A DNA stretch of 64,000 nt, taken from assembly GCF_008831285.2 (NCBI RefSeq), contig NC_045148.1, forward strand, positions 5,208,001 through 5,272,000. Direction: 5' to 3'. The stretch comes from Nymphaea colorata (lineage: Eukaryota > Streptophyta > Magnoliopsida > Nymphaeales > Nymphaeaceae). Positions 1 through 12,005 of this stretch are shown piece by piece (position 1 is the first letter of the stretch; the number at the start of each line of letters is the position of its first letter). Both the position numbers and the translations under genes were made by a program. Under the pieces are notes generated by a model. That model saw only the letters and a list, made by a program, of their open reading frames with translations, made no database searches and was not told where the DNA came from.

Positions 1-1370
1 AAGCTTGTGAAATCATTTTGAAATTACTTTAATGTTCTCTTAAGACTTTAAGTAGGTTTGAGATTTTGCTCTAATTCGATTACCACCTAGCTAGAGCTCC
101 ATCTCTTCTTGCTTAAGTTCTTTTGGAGAGGTGTTTGTGATCATAAGTGAAATAAAGTGGGTGAGAATGCATGGATGCATTTACCCTATATGATTGAAAT
201 AATGTAAAACATTCCTACCACAACATTCATCTAAAGTCATTCCTACCACAACATACATCTAAGATTTTTGTTTTTGTAAATATGTAAATATCATATATAT
301 GAAGGAAAAGTTTTTGAAAATGGATTGATATTGTAGACCGTCAAGCATGATTCCAACATTGAGTCATTACTTGGTTTGTGGTCTTAATGAAGTTGATAAA
401 TAGAAAGTTCGTGAGAGGAGAATGTTAAGAAGAATACAAGAGATAAAAGCACTCTTATGAAAAGACAGAGAAAGACATGCATACATGTGTACATACCATA
501 ACATATACACATATATGAAAGCTTAAGAGAAAAAGATGTATTGATTTGAAGAAAAAGAGAGATTTTAGAGGAAAAGAAAAATATCATACGTATATATGGG
601 GATGAGAAATTTTATAAGAGAAGATATTTGTCTTGAAAAGAGGAATAAATATTTGAAAGAGAGGAAATGGAGCACATGTACATACGTATTCATGCACATA
701 TGAAAATTTATAAAATGGAAAGTGAAAGCATAGAGAGAGAAAGATGGGGGGTCATCATGTTGGCATTGATGTATATAACATGTATATACATCCATACCTT
801 CATAAGATTAGAAATAAAGGAACAACTTAAAATTACCAACTTCAAGTTTAATGTGGGCCGGAGGGGAGCTTGGACTCATGCAAGAGTTTAAGCTAAGTCC
901 CTAAGGCCATATTAGAAGGTTCCTTTTGAAAATATTTTCGAAAATATGATTTATATAAGCATAAAATGTTATTATTTAGTTTGTTGTAAGAGATATATTT
1001 TTTCCACCGTTGGGTATGGAAGAAAACAAGCAACATAACGAGACACTCATTAGGGTTCCTAATGGGATGATTAATAAGGAAATTAGCGCAAAATGACATG
1101 CAAATGCATATTAACATGTACATTTTCGTGAGGGTATATCTCGGGTTGGAGAAGTCTTAACCTTAAAAATTAATATAAAATAAAGAGTCCCCAAACCACA
1201 CTCTCATTCTCACCATACATTCACATATAAGTAGCAAGCCAAACAACTATGCATGGATAATATATAGACAACATTCAAGGAAGGAAAGAGAGAAAGAGGA
1301 TGATAGAAAGTACAAGGTTCAATTAGAAGGGACGACATGATATAACTATGAAATGATATGTCACCTCATA
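1..1370. other. AT-rich stretch without a recognised gene
   Basis: The window opens with AAGCTT, a HindIII site. The rest is AT- and purine-rich, with only short open frames full of low-complexity residues and no recognisable domain. A short imperfect direct repeat (CATTCCTACCACAACAT) occurs at about 210 and 239. I see no gene here. Confidence 0.6.
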
Positions 1371-1374
1371 TTCT

Positions 1375-2290
1375 CATGTTCCCGGTGCACTTGAGTATAG
1401 CCTCTTGACTCTAAAATAGAGATTGAAAGCTATCTCCTTTGGCCATGGGGAAATAAGAAATAGAGAAAAATAAGAGGAAGCAAAAGAACAACAAGAATGT
1501 ATTCATGAAAAGAAAGAACATGATTAAAATGAAAGATCAACTCATCTTTCCATGCTCCCGGTGCACTTGAGCATAGCCTCCTATTTTTAAAAAGAGATTG
1601 AGTGCTACCTCCTTTAGCCATGGGGAGATGAAGATGAGGAGAAAATGTAGAAAGAAAAATAATACTATATTTAATAAAGGAGAGCATGATTCAATAATGA
1701 AATGAAAGATCCTCTCATCTTTTCATGCTCCCAATGCACTTGAGCATAGCCTCTTGTCTCTAAAAAGAGATTGAGTGCTATCTCCTTTGGCCATGGGAAG
1801 ATGAAGATGAGAAAAGAAAATAACAACAAGTCTATATTGAAGAAAGGAAATAATAATAACAACGATAATATATTCATGAAGGGAAAGAACAACAACAACA
1901 AGAATACTTGAAAAGAGCATGATTTAATCATAAAATAAAATATCATCTCATCTTCTCATGCTCTCGGTGCACTTGAGCATAGTCTCTTGTCTCTAAAAAG
2001 AGGTTGAGTGCTATCTCCTTTGGCCATGGGGAGATGAAGATGAGAAGAGAAAATGAAAACAATCAACAAGACTATGTTCTAGAAAAATGAATAGCATAAT
2101 AATAAGAACATGTTAATGAAAAATAACAACAATAAGAATACTTGAAAGAAGCATGATTTAATCATAAAATAAAATATCATCTCATCTTCTCATGCTCCCG
2201 GTGCACTTGAGCATAGCCTCTTATCTCTAAAAAGAGGTTGAGTGCTATCTCCTTTGGCCATGAGGAGATGAAGATAAGCCTTCAAGTGAA
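1375..2290. repeat. Tandem array, five diverged units
   Basis: Five copies of a segment start with CATGCTCCCGGTGCACTTGA and run through a conserved ATCTCCTTTGGCCATGGGGA. The GCACTTGAG anchor (GCACTTGAG or close variant) falls at about 1387, 1563, 1735, 1969 and 2203, giving spacings of 176, 172, 234 and 234 bp. The conserved core is about 90 bp; the AT/GAA-rich linkers vary, and the last two spacings share a longer linker. Minus-strand open frames across it (1430-1946) simply translate the repeat. Confidence 0.85.
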
Positions 2291-2346
2291 AATACACTAG
2301 AGTTTCTCCCAATGACCAATCTTTCCCAAGAGGGAGGATATGGGGG

Positions 2347-2354
2347 TATTTATA
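2347..2354 (-). promoter_or_regulatory. Possible TATA box, minus strand
   Basis: Read on the minus strand, this is TATAAATA followed by CCCCC, a good match to a plant TATA box. It would drive leftward transcription into the tandem array at 1375-2290. No gene is recognisable there, so it may be a leftover transposon promoter or chance. Confidence 0.25.
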
Positions 2355-2399
2355 GAAGATTTTGGAGCCAAAACCCAAAATTTAAATTTTTTTTACCTA

Positions 2400-2830
2400 A
2401 AAAGACTAAAATCATCCTCCAAAAGAAGATTTTTTGGTCAAAATGAAGGGCAAATGGCTCTTGTCCACCCAAAAAGACAAAAATTACCCCCTAAAAGGAG
2501 GTTTTTTGGTTAAAAGAAAGGGCAAATGGGTCTTGTCCATCCAAAAAGACTAAAGTCACCATCTAAAAGGAGGTTTTTTTGTCAAAAGGAAGGGCAAATG
2601 GGTCTTGTCCACCAAAAAAGACTAAAGTTACCCTCTAAAAGGAGGTTTTTTTGTCAAAAGGAAGGGCAAATTAGTCTTGTCCACCCCAAAAGACTAAAGT
2701 TACCCTCTAAAATGAGGTTTTTTTGTCAAAAGGAAGGGCAAATTAGTCTTTTCCACCCAAAAAGACTAAAATTACCCTCTAAAAGTAGGTTTTTTGGTTA
2801 AAATGAAGGGCAAATTAGTCTTAAATGATT
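2400..2830. repeat. 72-bp minisatellite, six copies
   Basis: The anchor GGGCAAAT recurs at 2448, 2520, 2592, 2664, 2736 and 2808, exactly 72 bp apart each time. Each unit holds AAAAAGACTAAA, CCCTCTAAAAGGAGG, a T-run and GGTCAAAA. Since 72 is a multiple of three, the array leaves an open plus-strand frame (2526-2801) of 24-residue repeats. That is expected from the period and is not evidence of a protein. Confidence 0.9.
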
Positions 2831-2835
2831 GATTT

Positions 2836-3040
2836 GGATCTGAACTTGGGTTTTGGATCTGAAAGTAGTATTTTAGATTTAATTTGGATCTGAAAGTAGT
2901 ATTTTAGATTTCATTTGGATCTGAAAGTTGTATTTTGGATTTAATTTGGATCTAAGAATAGTATTTTGGATTTAATTTGGATCTGAAAGTTGTATTTTGG
3001 ATTTAATTTAGATCTAAGAGTTGTATTTTGGATTTGAATC
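2836..3040. repeat. 31-bp tandem repeat, about six copies
   Basis: Units of the form ATTTGGATCTGAAAG plus TAGTATTTTAG recur with GGATCT anchors at about 2855, 2886, 2917, 2948, 2979 and 3010, a 31-bp step. The array abuts the 72-bp minisatellite. Confidence 0.85.
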
Positions 3041-6000
3041 TTGTGCCTAAATTTGAATTTCGCACTTGGATAAAACATCATAGTCCTTTAGAAAAATTTG
3101 GGGTGATTACAATGACATGTTATCTTGAAACAATTATGAAATTCAGATTGAAAATAGCGCTTTCACTTGATAAATCAAGCTTATTGAGAAAGGCATATTG
3201 CTGCAAGCTCATTCAAAACCCTAAATTTGTCTACAGAAGTCCAAATGCAATATTTTTGAAATAATTCCCATTTAACTATGCATGTATACAATTAATCAGA
3301 TAAAAACACATCTTAAAGCCCTAAAATGATAATTCACATGATAGTCATGTCAATTTGAGATTTTACCACCAAGAAAGTAAAAATATTTAAGTTAAAGATA
3401 AAACTTCGGACGAAAAATATCTATGTAAGAAACAGAAATTTGGCCAAGTCCTAGAAAACTACTATTTATTCTCTACAGCTAATTTGATTTGTCTTAAAAG
3501 ACAAACAAATGAAATCCAATCTTCACAAAATTTTTTGTATGGATCTCCACATATCATATAATCAGTTCAAAGTGATAAATCAAAAAATAAGATATTGATC
3601 AGGAAATCCGGTGCAGAAAACATATTTTTTTTACAGAAAACAAAGTAGAAAACAATTTTACTACCATAAATTTCGCACGACTCAAAACATATCTAAATAA
3701 CTTAGATTTACTTGCAATTTAGTCTGTAGCTCCGTGACAAAACAGAGAATCAGTAGGAATTTGTAAGTCTGAAAAATAATGAATGATGAAAAAGTTATTG
3801 ATATGCAAACTTGCTACAAAATTAACAATTTACCGACAGAGTCAGAAATTTGGCCAAGTACTAGAAAATATCAAAACAATTTAATAATCCATGTAGCACG
3901 TACTCAAAAGTTGATGTAACAATGTCCAATGAGCACGAAACTTATTATACATACTCTCTATATTTCAAGCTTCCAACCAAATTGAATGAGTTTTTAAGAA
4001 CAAAAAGATATAGGCTCAAAAACATGGCTATAAAACAGTTCTGTACAGGAAATTAGATAATAAGAAAATAAATCAAATCATGAATTTCAAAGATATGTAA
4101 AGTAGGGTTAGGAAACTTATATTGATCTGAAATTTATATTTTAGGCTGTCAACATACTAGAGAATCTACACAAACTTACACATCTAAAAAAAATCTACAA
4201 CATTAAAATAAGAAAGTGACAAACTTAGTAAACTTCATTTTTTCTATAGTGAACTGTTCAAGCACCCGATTTCGTGATCCCATTTAGAACATATAGGAGA
4301 TTCTTTTTGGCTAAAAATTTGAAGATGGAGTTATGACAAGACAAAAATACTAATGAACTTGTAAGCATTCGAAAAGCTTAACTACACAAAAAGTAATGCA
4401 TGTGCAAAGTTGAGAAGAAATAATGTTTTCTGCAGAGTTCTTCAAAAAGTTGCAGAAAATAGATCTGACCAAAACATTGAATTAAGAGGTCAAATCAATA
4501 TGAAATCATATGAGATTTTGGGTGATGAAACTAGACACCTACGGTGAACTCTTTTTTCTTACAGAACTTAATTTGTACAACTGGATTGAGAGAACTAAGT
4601 TGATTAAACCAAGAAAATTTCAAGACTTAATTCTGTCAGAAATTTAAGACATAAAAACCAATTTGTAAAATCGACATGATTGTGAGGTCAAATCATAATG
4701 ACATACTCAAAATTTGGTAGGCACACACTAGACATATATACAAAATTAGATGTTTTTATGGATAGCAAAAATGATTTCTGGTTTGAGAGATATAGTTATT
4801 TGAAGTTAACTAAAAAACTGACTTATGACAGCAAGTCTGATTTTGACCTAACTCAAAATTTAACATCTCTTAAGCTATATTTTATTGAAATCCCCAAATA
4901 TGACGAAATTAACCATATGAATCAATCAACTAATCACATTAGAACTAAAAGCAATGAAATAAAATAACATCTAAACACATAAATCAAACTAAACACAAAT
5001 TAAATCAAGCAAAGCAAATATGTATGCATCAAAATCAAGAACTAAGTGCATGTGTATGTGCATTGTGACCAATGTACAAGAAAAAAGCTAATAAAGAACA
5101 AAGGATATGGAAGAGAGGGATGATATCCAAGTGAGATCCATAGAAGAAAATAGAAAGAGAGAGAGAGAAAAAAAAAGACAGAAATCATGCCTTTTTCTTC
5201 TTCTTCTCATTTTCCTTCTTCCTTCTTCATTTTCTCTTGCTGGTCCACGTCCTAACTCTTTGAAAAACCTTGGAAAAACCATAAAAAAATATATGCCAAA
5301 GAAGGGGAATCTAAGTTACCAAAAGAATAAGGAATCAACTAAGTAAAACAATAGAGAGATTGTTGCCCTTACCTTATAAAAATATACCAAAGACGTGGAA
5401 TAGGGGGTAGCGCGACCCCCAGCTCCTATTTATAATGATTTTAGCTGATCTTCATCTGAATCTAACCAATTAAAATTTTAGAAAATGACAACAAGGATTT
5501 ATGAGGAGTCAAACAGATCAACAGTTTAGATCTTCGTAGAAATCTGGTCAAAGGCCCACATTTTATGAAATAATTTTGATTTTTGAAATAATTTCAAGAA
5601 AATGGGAGTGGGGGGAGTGACACTCCTAGGGTTTGTTCTTTAAAAATGATGAAAAACCCTAGCCAGCCCTAAGATGGATGGCTAGGATCGATCTAGATCA
5701 AGATGTATAACTTCATATCTCTGGATTGAAGACCTGATGCTCAATCTGGATTTTGATCTGAATTCTAAGTATGGATTGGATTTTGGATTTAGATCAGATG
5801 TTTAGATCTTGCTTCGTATCAAGAAAAATGATTTTGGATATCAGATATGAGATCCAGATCTGTAACAATGCTGATTATAGATCTAGATTGCATATTTGGA
5901 GTTTAAATTTAGGATCTGAGATTCATGTATGGGAGCTGGGCACAGCTTGGGAACAAATGAATTTAAGCTCAATGTTAGAAGGTTGACTAGGCTTGTCCTA

Positions 6001-6430
6001 GGTCTGGGATAGGTTGGACGTAGGTCCAAACAAGGCTTAGGTCAACTGGGTTCAGTTTTTGGTCAAACTGACCAAATTGACTCCATGTTGGGTTCAAGGT
6101 GGGTTTAGGCTCTGTGTGAGCCATACTTAGTTCAATCTTGATGCATGAAATATTTAAGTTAGGTTTATGTGGTTCCTAACTTAGAAAAATGTGAAAATAA
6201 TGCACATTTGGCCAAATGATGATTTTTCCTTTGGTGCAAAAACCATGTTCTCTCGTAGCTGGTTGGCATAGTTGGTTGGGTGAAGGGCAAGTCAAAAAGT
6301 AGGTATCTCGTTTGATTTCCATAAGGAGTATTTGCCGGCATTCAAGTTCAATTGTGCACCGCTGCCAACGTTGCTCAGGACCTCAGGGGATAGGGGCCTT
6401 TGGGCCTCATTCTAGTCAATAGGATGAACC
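3041..6430. other. AT-rich intergenic DNA, probably old repeat
   Basis: No open frame here has recognisable protein features. The phrase GAAATTTGGCCAAGT occurs twice (about 3435 and 3845), and runs of GATCTAGAT/GGATCTGA words fill 5680-5930, suggesting diverged repeat DNA. The small frames at 4698-4967 and 5107-5346 have biased, low-complexity composition and no domain. I found no LTR boundaries, primer-binding site or polyprotein motif. Confidence 0.5.
5403..5434 (-). promoter_or_regulatory. GC-rich hairpin beside a minus-strand TATA box
   Basis: GGGGGT at 5403-5408 and ACCCCC at 5415-5420 form a six-base inverted repeat around the loop AGCGCG. Seven bases further on, 5427-5434 read TATAAATA on the minus strand. 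In minus-strand order this is a TATA box followed by a GC hairpin in the expected start-site region. No downstream gene is recognisable; it could be a relic transposon promoter. Confidence 0.25.
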
Positions 6431-6439
6431 TCTCTTTTA

Positions 6440-6700
6440 CTGGGACATTTCATAAGCGGTCTAAGTTTCCCAGTAATTTTAAAGTAGATTTTTTCCAATG
6501 TTTGTAGGTACTTTACGTTTTATACTTAAAATTTGACAATAATGTTAAGCAAGGTTGTTTATAACAATGTTTTCATGTCTCATATATCCATAATAGGAGA
6601 AGTTTGATTTTCTTAGTGACATAAGGTGGTCATGATAAAGTGCGCATTCCAAGAATACTCATACTTCTTCAAATAAGGTATATTGAAGTCCGTCATGGAG
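6440..6700 (+). pseudogene. CACTA transposon gene fragment (Ptta/En-Spm type)
   Basis: This stretch aligns by eye with 13347-13580 in the larger CACTA remnant. Shared words include AGTAACTTTAAAGCAGATT-like text, the GTAGGTACTTTACGTTTTATA / GCAGGTAATTTATGTTTTATA junction, the GAAGTTTGA stretch, CATAAGGTG and ACTCATACTTCTTCAAAT. It therefore holds the end of a Ptta/En-Spm-type exon, its donor and part of the following intron. There is no open frame of useful length, so it is a dead fragment. Confidence 0.55.
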
Positions 6701-7265
6701 GTGTATTCTATTCATTTGTGGATTACTCACTAGGTCCTTACGACTCATGATATTTTTGTTCCATTATTAGGAGTCCGACCTGCATGCCAGAGCACACAAG
6801 TGATGCTTGGGAGGTTCTCTCCAAACACTCACGAGGGTTTCGACGAGTTGCCCCTTACAACACTCATTTCTATGCCACCATGACCATGATTTACAGATAC
6901 ATTGGAGAAAACTCGACCCTTCAAGTTTTAAAAATTGAAAATTAAAGAAGAAGCAACTGTAAAATGTAGATACACTTATCATGAACATAGTTCTCAAACA
7001 TGGAGGTGTTGGGGGGACAAGAAAACGGAGGCTACATCTTCTAGAAGACTTAAAATAAAAAACTCAAACACTTAACCATGATTTGCATTAAGCTCCATCA
7101 ACTATCTAAATTTCCCAAGCTAAAAGAAGACGTGGACATTTCAAATTATTGATTGCTGCATAGTACCCACACATAGATATAAACTGGTGTAACACTTTAT
7201 TCATTGGTAAAATTCATAATAGCATTGCTCATCCCCTAAGAGGAGGAGTTAGGAAGCAAAAGGAA
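6701..7265. other. Gap between CACTA fragment and SABATH gene
   Basis: A short plus-strand open stretch at about 6770-6945 (beginning near RSPTCMPEHTSDAWEVLSKH) matches nothing I recognise and may be chance or transposon debris. The right part should contain the 3' untranslated region of the minus-strand SABATH gene. Confidence 0.4.
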
Positions 7266-9572
7266 CTATGCAGGAGAATGTGGCTTCTTCTGCAGAACAA
7301 AGAATGCAGTTGGCGGAGGTGAAGGTATGGAAGGAATTAGAGCAGAGAAGTGTTGGTACACTTTGTTTGGGAACCTTTGGAAAAGCTCATCCAAGATGTC
7401 AGTGCCAAAATGGTCGCTCAACATTTTCTCACAAATTGCCCTCGAGTTAATGCTCATGCTTTGTGCTAGCTGCTCGAGATCAGCCTCAGTCCCTTCATCT
7501 CCTCCCCCTTTCAATCCCCACCCTTGATTCACATGTTCTGCCACATGGATGGTAAAGCACCCGTTCATCTCTACCACCTCTTTGAACTCCTCGATGCTCG
7601 GTGCAAACAATGGCATTTGGAACGAATCCAGCTCCTCTTCCTTCACTTTACCCTTCAAATCAAATTAGAAAGCCACAAGTTCATCTCATAACCAGTCGTC
7701 AAAGCAAGGACAATAAGGAACATACGTTTTAGTGCATTAATTAGCACTTTCATTGGCGACTGCTGTCTTTTTTATAATTAATTAAAAACAAGGGTATTTT
7801 CATATTTTTCTTATTATTTTAATATTTTTACTGGAAGAGTGTTCTTGAGAATATGAGGCAAAAGTTTGTTCTTTTTATTGAATTTCAAAAGTTAGACGCT
7901 TATTTGTTATTGGATCTTTTGTTGAGAGCCTACTTATAATTGTTTCTAAAAAGATAGGTTGCTTCACCTCATTTCAGTCTTCTGGTATGACCCAACCGAA
8001 GCAATCATTCATCAAAATGGTGCACGTAAATCGGTTGGCATTAGTGAATCTTTTTCTTTGTGATTACGAGATTTCTAATTTTTTTCCAAAAGGAATTATA
8101 CGAGAATCACATGGAACTTTGGTCCTATAACTAGTTACTTGTTCTTATAACTATCGGATGCATCTCAAACATCATATTTACTTGATTTTGACAATGTCAC
8201 ACTAGCAACATGAGACAATGACCACACATCGGTCCGTTGGGCAAAATAACTTGTGTGATCTGCTCTGGACTCATTTCATGCTATACGATTATAATACCTC
8301 GAGATTCAATTGTTAGTTCTCTAGTTTGTTTCTTACTTCGTGCCAAATACTTGAGCTTCATAATGAAATAAAACAGCAAGACACAGCCCCACATGGTTTT
8401 TTTTGGGCATTAAAAAGGAAATGAAAAAGAAGCTTCTCTTAAAACCACAAGAGGTTATGTCTCACTCGGTGGCAAAGTAGTTCACTTTCTTAAGGGGCTT
8501 CTGTTCAAATCATGAAGTAATCATTGTCACATCTCACTTCCCAGTGTGCTCTTCCTCTGAGCCGTAATCGGTCTCGAAGTATGTTGTGTGAACCTTGAGG
8601 TTGGAGGGCACAAGGGGGCAGTGGCCACTTTGAGGGGCAGTGAAATGAACCACTCACCTTAAAGAAAGGTAAAATAAAAAGAAAGAGCTTTCTTGATGCT
8701 AGCTAAAACAAAGGATAAATTTCAACCATGGCCTTAGGACTTACCTCCATAACAAATTCTCGAAGAATCGGCTCAACGAAGCTAATCACGATATCATAGC
8801 GAGCGGCATCAGGTGCCATGCATTTAGGGCGACACAAGAATTGAAGAATCAGCAGTCCTCCGGTCACTAGTTCCTCTGCCCTTCCACTTAGAAATGCCAT
8901 CATGTCCAACCTGAACTGTGCAATATAAGCATTTAGAATGTCTGGCCCACCGCCAAAATAGAGTATCCTCCCCTTGTTGGCTACACCATCGGGAGGCTTG
9001 GATAGCCAATGCAGCGACATTGAAGAATTAAAGCAATGGATTGATGCTCGGGGAAACAGCCGCGAATAAAACGATCCAGGCACTGCTGCCACACAGTATG
9101 TTTGGTCGGAAGGGATGGAATTGAGGAGCAAGTTAAAATCATTCCTGAATTGGTCATTGAAGAACCCCTGGAATTCCACTCCATCCACTTGATCACAGCA
9201 AGTTAGTTTTTTCAGTTTCAGCAAGACTGCATCAACAATAGTTTGCATGGTATAGAATGTGTTTGGTCCAACTGAACAGCCAAGGTCTGCGATTCGAATT
9301 GTGCCCCCATGAACTGGGACATCAAATTTGTCAACAATTGCTTTACGTACCATATCTTTGACAGCCAAAAAGCCGTTTTTCTGCAAGTTGTATGTAAACT
9401 TTCATGGAATATTAATTCTAACACATTTTGAACATGCGAAGAGTTATTAACTGAAGGCAACTTAGACAAGGGGAACTGAATGTCGCACATGTGAATGTAG
9501 ATTAATGAAACAGTTTACCTCATATTTGGTCATCAATCTTCCTTGAAGCATATGCAAAATATGGCCTTCCAT
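7266..9572 (-). CDS. SABATH-family carboxyl methyltransferase
   Basis: Predicted S-adenosylmethionine-dependent methyltransferase of the SABATH family, which methylates carboxylates of small molecules such as salicylate, benzoate, jasmonate or indole acetate. Exons: 9519-9572, 8745-9380 and 7266-7652, all with GT-AG introns in phase 0, giving 358 residues (family usually 350-390). Exon 2 carries the SAM-binding motif ADLGCSVGPNTF, then FFNDQFRNDFN, then VPGSFYSRLFPR and SSMSLHWLSKPPD, all in family order. Exon 3 gives EEELDSFQMPLFAPSIEEF, typical of the C-terminal cap. Oddities: exon 1 reads HMLQGRLMTKYE where relatives have HMxGGxGExSY, and the Ser and Gln of the next motif are replaced by Gly and Ala. 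The start is the ATG of MEGHILHM. The family call is firm; the substrate is unknown, and function is uncertain because of exon 1. Confidence 0.88.
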
Positions 9573-9616
9573 GGCATGACTGTACACACACATATATTTA
9601 TATTTACATTTATATG

Positions 9617-9626
9617 TATTTATATA
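9617..9626 (-). promoter_or_regulatory. Candidate TATA box of the SABATH gene
   Basis: On the minus strand these bases read TATATAAATA, about 45-55 bases upstream of the proposed start codon at 9572. The spacing would leave a very short 5' leader. The surroundings are AT-rich, so the match may be chance. Confidence 0.35.
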
Positions 9627-9689
9627 TGTACATCTACATCATTGGAAGTCCCTTGTTCTTTTTTGCTTTCGAGTCTTTAGTGATGTTTT

Positions 9690-9910
9690 ACACTTAGATG
9701 TCAGTGAAGGTCCTTACTTTAGTGACATCTTTAGTAGAATGTCACAGAAGCTTTTTTTTCAGTGATGCCCTTAGGAAATGCCAATTAAAGTCTGAAATCT
9801 TGAGTGACGACTTCTCAATTAACATCAGTACAAGTCCCCTTTCTGGTGCATCTCTAGTGACATTTGCTCAACAAATGTCAATAAAGGTCCCCAGGACAAG
9901 CAATGGCTAA
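9690..9910. repeat. Cluster of short direct and inverted motifs, transposon-end-like
   Basis: Within about 220 bp, variants of ATGTCAGTGAAGGTCC recur (about 9699, 9822 and 9876), interleaved with inverted forms such as TTTAGTGACATC and TCTAGTGACATT. This looks like the subterminal repeats of CACTA elements, though the consensus differs from those at 15.7 kb and 56 kb. No terminal CACTA sequence was found next to it. Confidence 0.4.
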
Positions 9911-11970
9911 TCGGGAAACCAGCTACACAGTGCCCGGAATCTACTCTAGCCCAAGTTGATTGTCACAAAAAAAAGTGTGTTTCAGTTTGCTTGGACATTT
10001 TGCTACTGAGCTAAATATAGTAACCTTTTTTTTTAGTTGATCATACTCAAGGTCCAGTTAGTTGATTCAACCACTTTGAATGGTTTTATTGAACATGAGA
10101 TGCTAATAGAATTTGTGTGGGTCTATTGCCACACAACAATATGATTGTGTCTAATACTGTATTGAACACATGCTCAAAAGACTGAAGAATATAAGTTGAA
10201 GTTAATATCCATTTCCAATATTGAAAAACTAGATATTATAGTTAATGTGGCTTCTCAATTTTCAAGCTGATGCTAGTTGAACCTGCAAAGTTAATAGTAG
10301 ACACATGCTTTCAGGTTTCTATATGTCAGTTTATAAATGGAAGACTCCACTCTAAACCGCTCTTCGTAATTGGGAATCCCATTTTCTCTTCCTTGTGCTT
10401 CAATTATTTGTTCTCTAAGTAGTAACCAGAAGTTTATCTTTTCATCATTCTGACCAACGTATGTCAGATAATATAGATTTTGTTTTGGATTCCTGTGCAA
10501 AGAAACTACATCTACATGAAGGTAATCATTCATGCTACATAGCTTCCAGAAAAACTAGATTTTTTGCACGCTAACTCTTTCTTGTTCTCTTCACTTCTTT
10601 TTCTTTTTTCAACTAACTGGAAATTTTGCTTGTTTCTTTGGCCAATACCAAACCTTTACTAACAAAGGCTCCTTTTATCACTATGTAATTCTAGGTTTAC
10701 ATAAATTGCAGTCTTATTTTGCAAATTTTTGCCAACATACCTATAAACTATATCATATAAACTCCATATAGGATTTGGATCCTATGGTGTGCATGATGTC
10801 TTTCTTGTTTTGCTAGTAGTTTTCGAAGAAGCATAATGGATCACATGGAGCCCAGTTAGCTCTTGATCAAGGCTTGTCGCATCCTAAAGATACCAGCAGT
10901 AAAAATCTCTCTTTTGGAACTGATTTCCAAAAGATTTTATTTGGGAAGAGGAAGGCAGGGAATCATGTTCTATAGCTAAGTTAAGGCAGGACTGAGGCGC
11001 CCATAAGAGTCTTTGATTAGAGATGATTTGAGATTTACGTTTTTTAGATCTTCTATTGTTTAACAAGAATCTTAGATATGCTTATGAAAAGATGTTCTGA
11101 TAGGACATTTACTTGCAGTTGTTGCTTCTTTAAAGCGTAGACCACAAGCCAAACTCCTCCCCTTATGTCTAGAAACTCACTCATGCTTGCAGTTTCCTAA
11201 AAGCATATCTTTAATATAGGTCTCATGTAAGACTCTCTTCGAGTTTAAAACCTTGATCTCTAAGACAGATTCCTAACCATTTCAATTACAACAATGATTT
11301 GAGACACATCTTTAATCTGCATTAGGAGAAATCTACAGTTGAAGCAAGTTGTGAATTTTACAACTACAGATTTTAGACCCATCTTACACTACATTGTTTG
11401 GCATAATTTAAACTGAATACTAATGACTCCATTGTCACAATTTTTTGAAAAGATCAGTAGTAGCATGAAAATTTGAGTTTAGAAGTCATCCATGCACGAC
11501 TGCGTGCATGCACACACTTACACACATGAATCACAAAATATTTTGGTTTTTCTCATCAAAGGTTTTGTTTGATTTTTACTACATCCATGTGAAAGGGAAA
11601 AAATATCTTTCTATTTCACATCATGCACGACCTTTTCTAGTAACTTATTTTTCTTTTTCTGCAAGTATCTTCTTTTATTTTCTCACTTATGTACTTGTTT
11701 GTTAAACATATCTTGCTTCCAACTTCCTATCCATTTCATTTTTTCTTAAACATTTATTTTCCTCTTCAGCTTGTTAGAGTCCAGTTTTAAGGCCTATCCA
11801 TAGTCCATTGACATTATTTATATTTTGTGTAAAGTTTATAATAATATATAGGTAAGAATGAATTAACCAAAACATTAGAATGAATTAACCAAAACATTAT
11901 GTCAAATCAGATCATTTAATGGCCAAGATACAATAGTTCACATGTTTAATAATTATGAATCATTAAGACG

Positions 11971-12005
<35 letters not shown>

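Noticed and set aside
2526-2801. Open frame with regular 24-residue repeats
   Set aside because: The period (72 bp) is a multiple of three, so a frame stays open automatically through the minisatellite; there is no other sign of coding.
2400-3040. Regularly spaced direct repeats as a possible CRISPR array
   Set aside because: Units are contiguous minisatellites without unique spacers, in a plant nuclear context.
3041-6430. Possible LTR retrotransposon suggested by TATA boxes and repeated words
   Set aside because: No LTR pair, primer-binding site, polypurine tract or polyprotein motif could be identified.
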